Source of the DNA: Salegentibacter_A chungangensis
GTDB lineage: Bacteria; Bacteroidota; Bacteroidia; Flavobacteriales; Flavobacteriaceae
Assembly (NCBI RefSeq): GCF_042678405.1
Contig: NZ_JBHTLI010000001.1
Location: 868,001 to 932,000 of the forward strand
Reading direction: 5' to 3'
DNA: 64,000 bases
The notes under the pieces are model-generated. The model made no database searches. It saw only the letters and a list, made by a program, of their open reading frames with translations, and was not told the origin of the DNA. The translations under genes and the position numbers were made by a program. Below are positions 62,979-64,000 of this stretch, one piece after another; the first letter of the stretch is position 1, and each line of letters begins with the position of its first letter.

Positions 62979-64000
62979 ATGAAGAAGTTTATTTCGCTAG
63001 TTGCTGTCCTTAGTATTATCGTGGGCTGTGGGCCTAATGATAGAGGGGAGCTTGTTGGTGCGAAAGGGAAGAAATGGAATCCGGAGAAACCTTTGGGTAT
63101 GACATTAATCCCGGGAGGAGCTTTCATCATGGGGAAGTCTGATGATGATATAGCCGATCAGAAGAATGCACCGCCAAAAACAGTGACTGTTCGTTCATTC
63201 TATATGGACGAGACCGAAATAACCAATGCCGAATACCGTCAGTTTGTTGACTATGTGAAAGATTCGGTGATTAGAGTGCAGTTGGCAATTATGGCCGAAA
63301 ATATGGGTGAAACCCCGGGTTCGGGAGGTATTGGAGATTATGCCTTTGCTGATGCAGACCCTGAAAACCTGACTCCTTACGAAGAGTATATGCTCAATTC
63401 CTACGGGCAGGGAGGTCCAACCGATAGTTACGAGAACAGAAAACTTAATAAGGACATCGATATTATCTGGGATACCGAAGATTATCCCGATGTTTATTAC
63501 GCTGAAGTGATGGACTCTATGCAGATCCCTATGGAAGAGGTCTATAACGGGCAAAGAACCATAGATGTGAAGAAGCTGAAGTTTAAATATTCGTGGATGG
63601 ATATTCAGGCTGCAGCCAGGGCTGAAGGAAAGAAGCGTAGTGAATTTGTTAAGACCGAAGAAGTGCAGATCTATCCTGATACCACGGTCTGGATCAAAGA
63701 TTTTAATTATTCATATAACGAGCCTATGCATAACGATTATTTCTGGCATAGTGCTTTTGATGATTACCCTGTGGTAGGTGTGTCCTGGAAGCAGGCGCAG
63801 GCCTTTGCTCAATGGCGTACCAAGATCAAAAACGATTACCGCAGAGAAAAAGGAGATCATAATGTTCCTGCATACCGTCTTCCAACCGAAGCCGAGTGGG
63901 AATATGCTGCCCGTGGCGGACTGGAAGGAGCGACCTATCCTTGGGGAGGTCCTTATGCCAAGAATGACCGCGGATGTTTTATGGCTAACTTTAAGCCTTT
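62979..64000 (+). CDS. gldK: Gliding motility lipoprotein GldK, 5' part (window edge)
   Basis: The first 340 codons of GldK, an outer-membrane lipoprotein of the type IX secretion and gliding apparatus that forms a ring with GldN. The lipobox Cys is C17 (SIIVGCGPND). The formylglycine-generating-enzyme (sulfatase-modifying) fold follows: GMTLIPGGAFIMGKS, YMDETEITNAEYRQFVDY and PAYRLPTEAEWEYAARGG. A GldK-specific insert (~85-200) lies between. The reading frame is open to the window end. gldL, gldM and gldN would be expected next. Confidence 0.93.
   Translation, partial: MKKFISLVAVLSIIVGCGPNDRGELVGAKGKKWNPEKPLGMTLIPGGAFIMGKSDDDIADQKNAPPKTVTVRSFYMDETEITNAEYRQFVDYVKDSVIRVQLAIMAENMGETPGSGGIGDYAFADADPENLTPYEEYMLNSYGQGGPTDSYENRKLNKDIDIIWDTEDYPDVYYAEVMDSMQIPMEEVYNGQRTIDVKKLKFKYSWMDIQAAARAEGKKRSEFVKTEEVQIYPDTTVWIKDFNYSYNEPMHNDYFWHSAFDDYPVVGVSWKQAQAFAQWRTKIKNDYRREKGDHNVPAYRLPTEAEWEYAARGGLEGATYPWGGPYAKNDRGCFMANFKP

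Noticed and set aside
63195..63554. 119-codon minus-strand frame near the right edge
   Set aside because: Antisense to gldK, whose plus-strand frame is open to the edge and carries a lipobox and FGE motifs.
1..64000. tRNA, rRNA, CRISPR arrays, insertion sequences, attachment sites
   Set aside because: None recognised while reading; a tRNAscan, Rfam and ISfinder run would be needed to exclude them fully.

Overview
The window looks like the chromosome of a marine-type Flavobacteriaceae (Bacteroidota; relatives such as Gramella/Christiangramia, Zunongwangia or Salegentibacter are plausible, but the genus cannot be fixed by eye). Supporting signs are a SusC/SusD pair, gldK of the gliding/type IX secretion system, the mevalonate pathway, the Bacteroidota -7 promoter motif TAnnTTTG ahead of several genes, A-rich start contexts without clear Shine-Dalgarno sites, and the order miaB, sigma-54 activator, lptE, secG, groES, groEL.

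Layout. 1-3102 (minus): an operon-like run of a YqcI/YcgG heme N-hydroxylase-like protein, a PaiB-like flavin protein, the phosphoesterase and polymerase modules of LigD as two separate genes, and a DUF1989 protein cut by the window edge. 3318-5735: GDPD, a HI0933-type flavoprotein and TspO. 5833-9778 (plus): mevalonate diphosphate decarboxylase, mevalonate kinase, a UbiA prenyltransferase and an RsuA-type pseudouridine synthase. 10114-13412 (plus): arginine decarboxylase, agmatinase and a deoxyhypusine-synthase-like enzyme, which together form a likely route arginine to agmatine to putrescine to homospermidine. 13533-14162: a LAB_N membrane protein.

14129-24540 (minus) is the most striking region. 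Ten closely spaced genes run from an AhpD-like protein through ArsS (radical SAM), a DUF2064 transferase, a nucleoside phosphorylase, ArsM, an FAD oxidoreductase and a membrane polyferredoxin, then into two GT2 glycosyltransferases and a polyprenol-type mannosyltransferase. The first part is an arsenosugar biosynthesis cluster. The attached glycosyltransferases raise the possibility that the product is further glycosylated or lipid-linked.

25345-28168 holds an AraC regulator and a LytS/LytR-type two-component pair. The pair is divergent from 28312-49784, a polysaccharide utilisation locus with four GH92 alpha-mannosidases, GH20 hexosaminidase, GH130 mannoside phosphorylase, an SSS symporter, a CBM9-like protein, a GHL10-like lipoprotein and SusC/SusD. 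The enzyme set fits high-mannose or hybrid N-glycan use, with outer mannose trimming outside the cytoplasm and phosphorolysis of the Man-GlcNAc core inside.

49858-58686 is housekeeping: a DASS transporter, an SRPBCC protein, groEL/groES, secG, a TPR protein, lptE, a sigma-54 activator and miaB. The 470-base gap before topA contains a strongly base-paired, apparently undescribed-in-context RNA candidate (58827-58942). The window ends with topA, an arginase-fold protein with degraded metal ligands, and the start of gldK.
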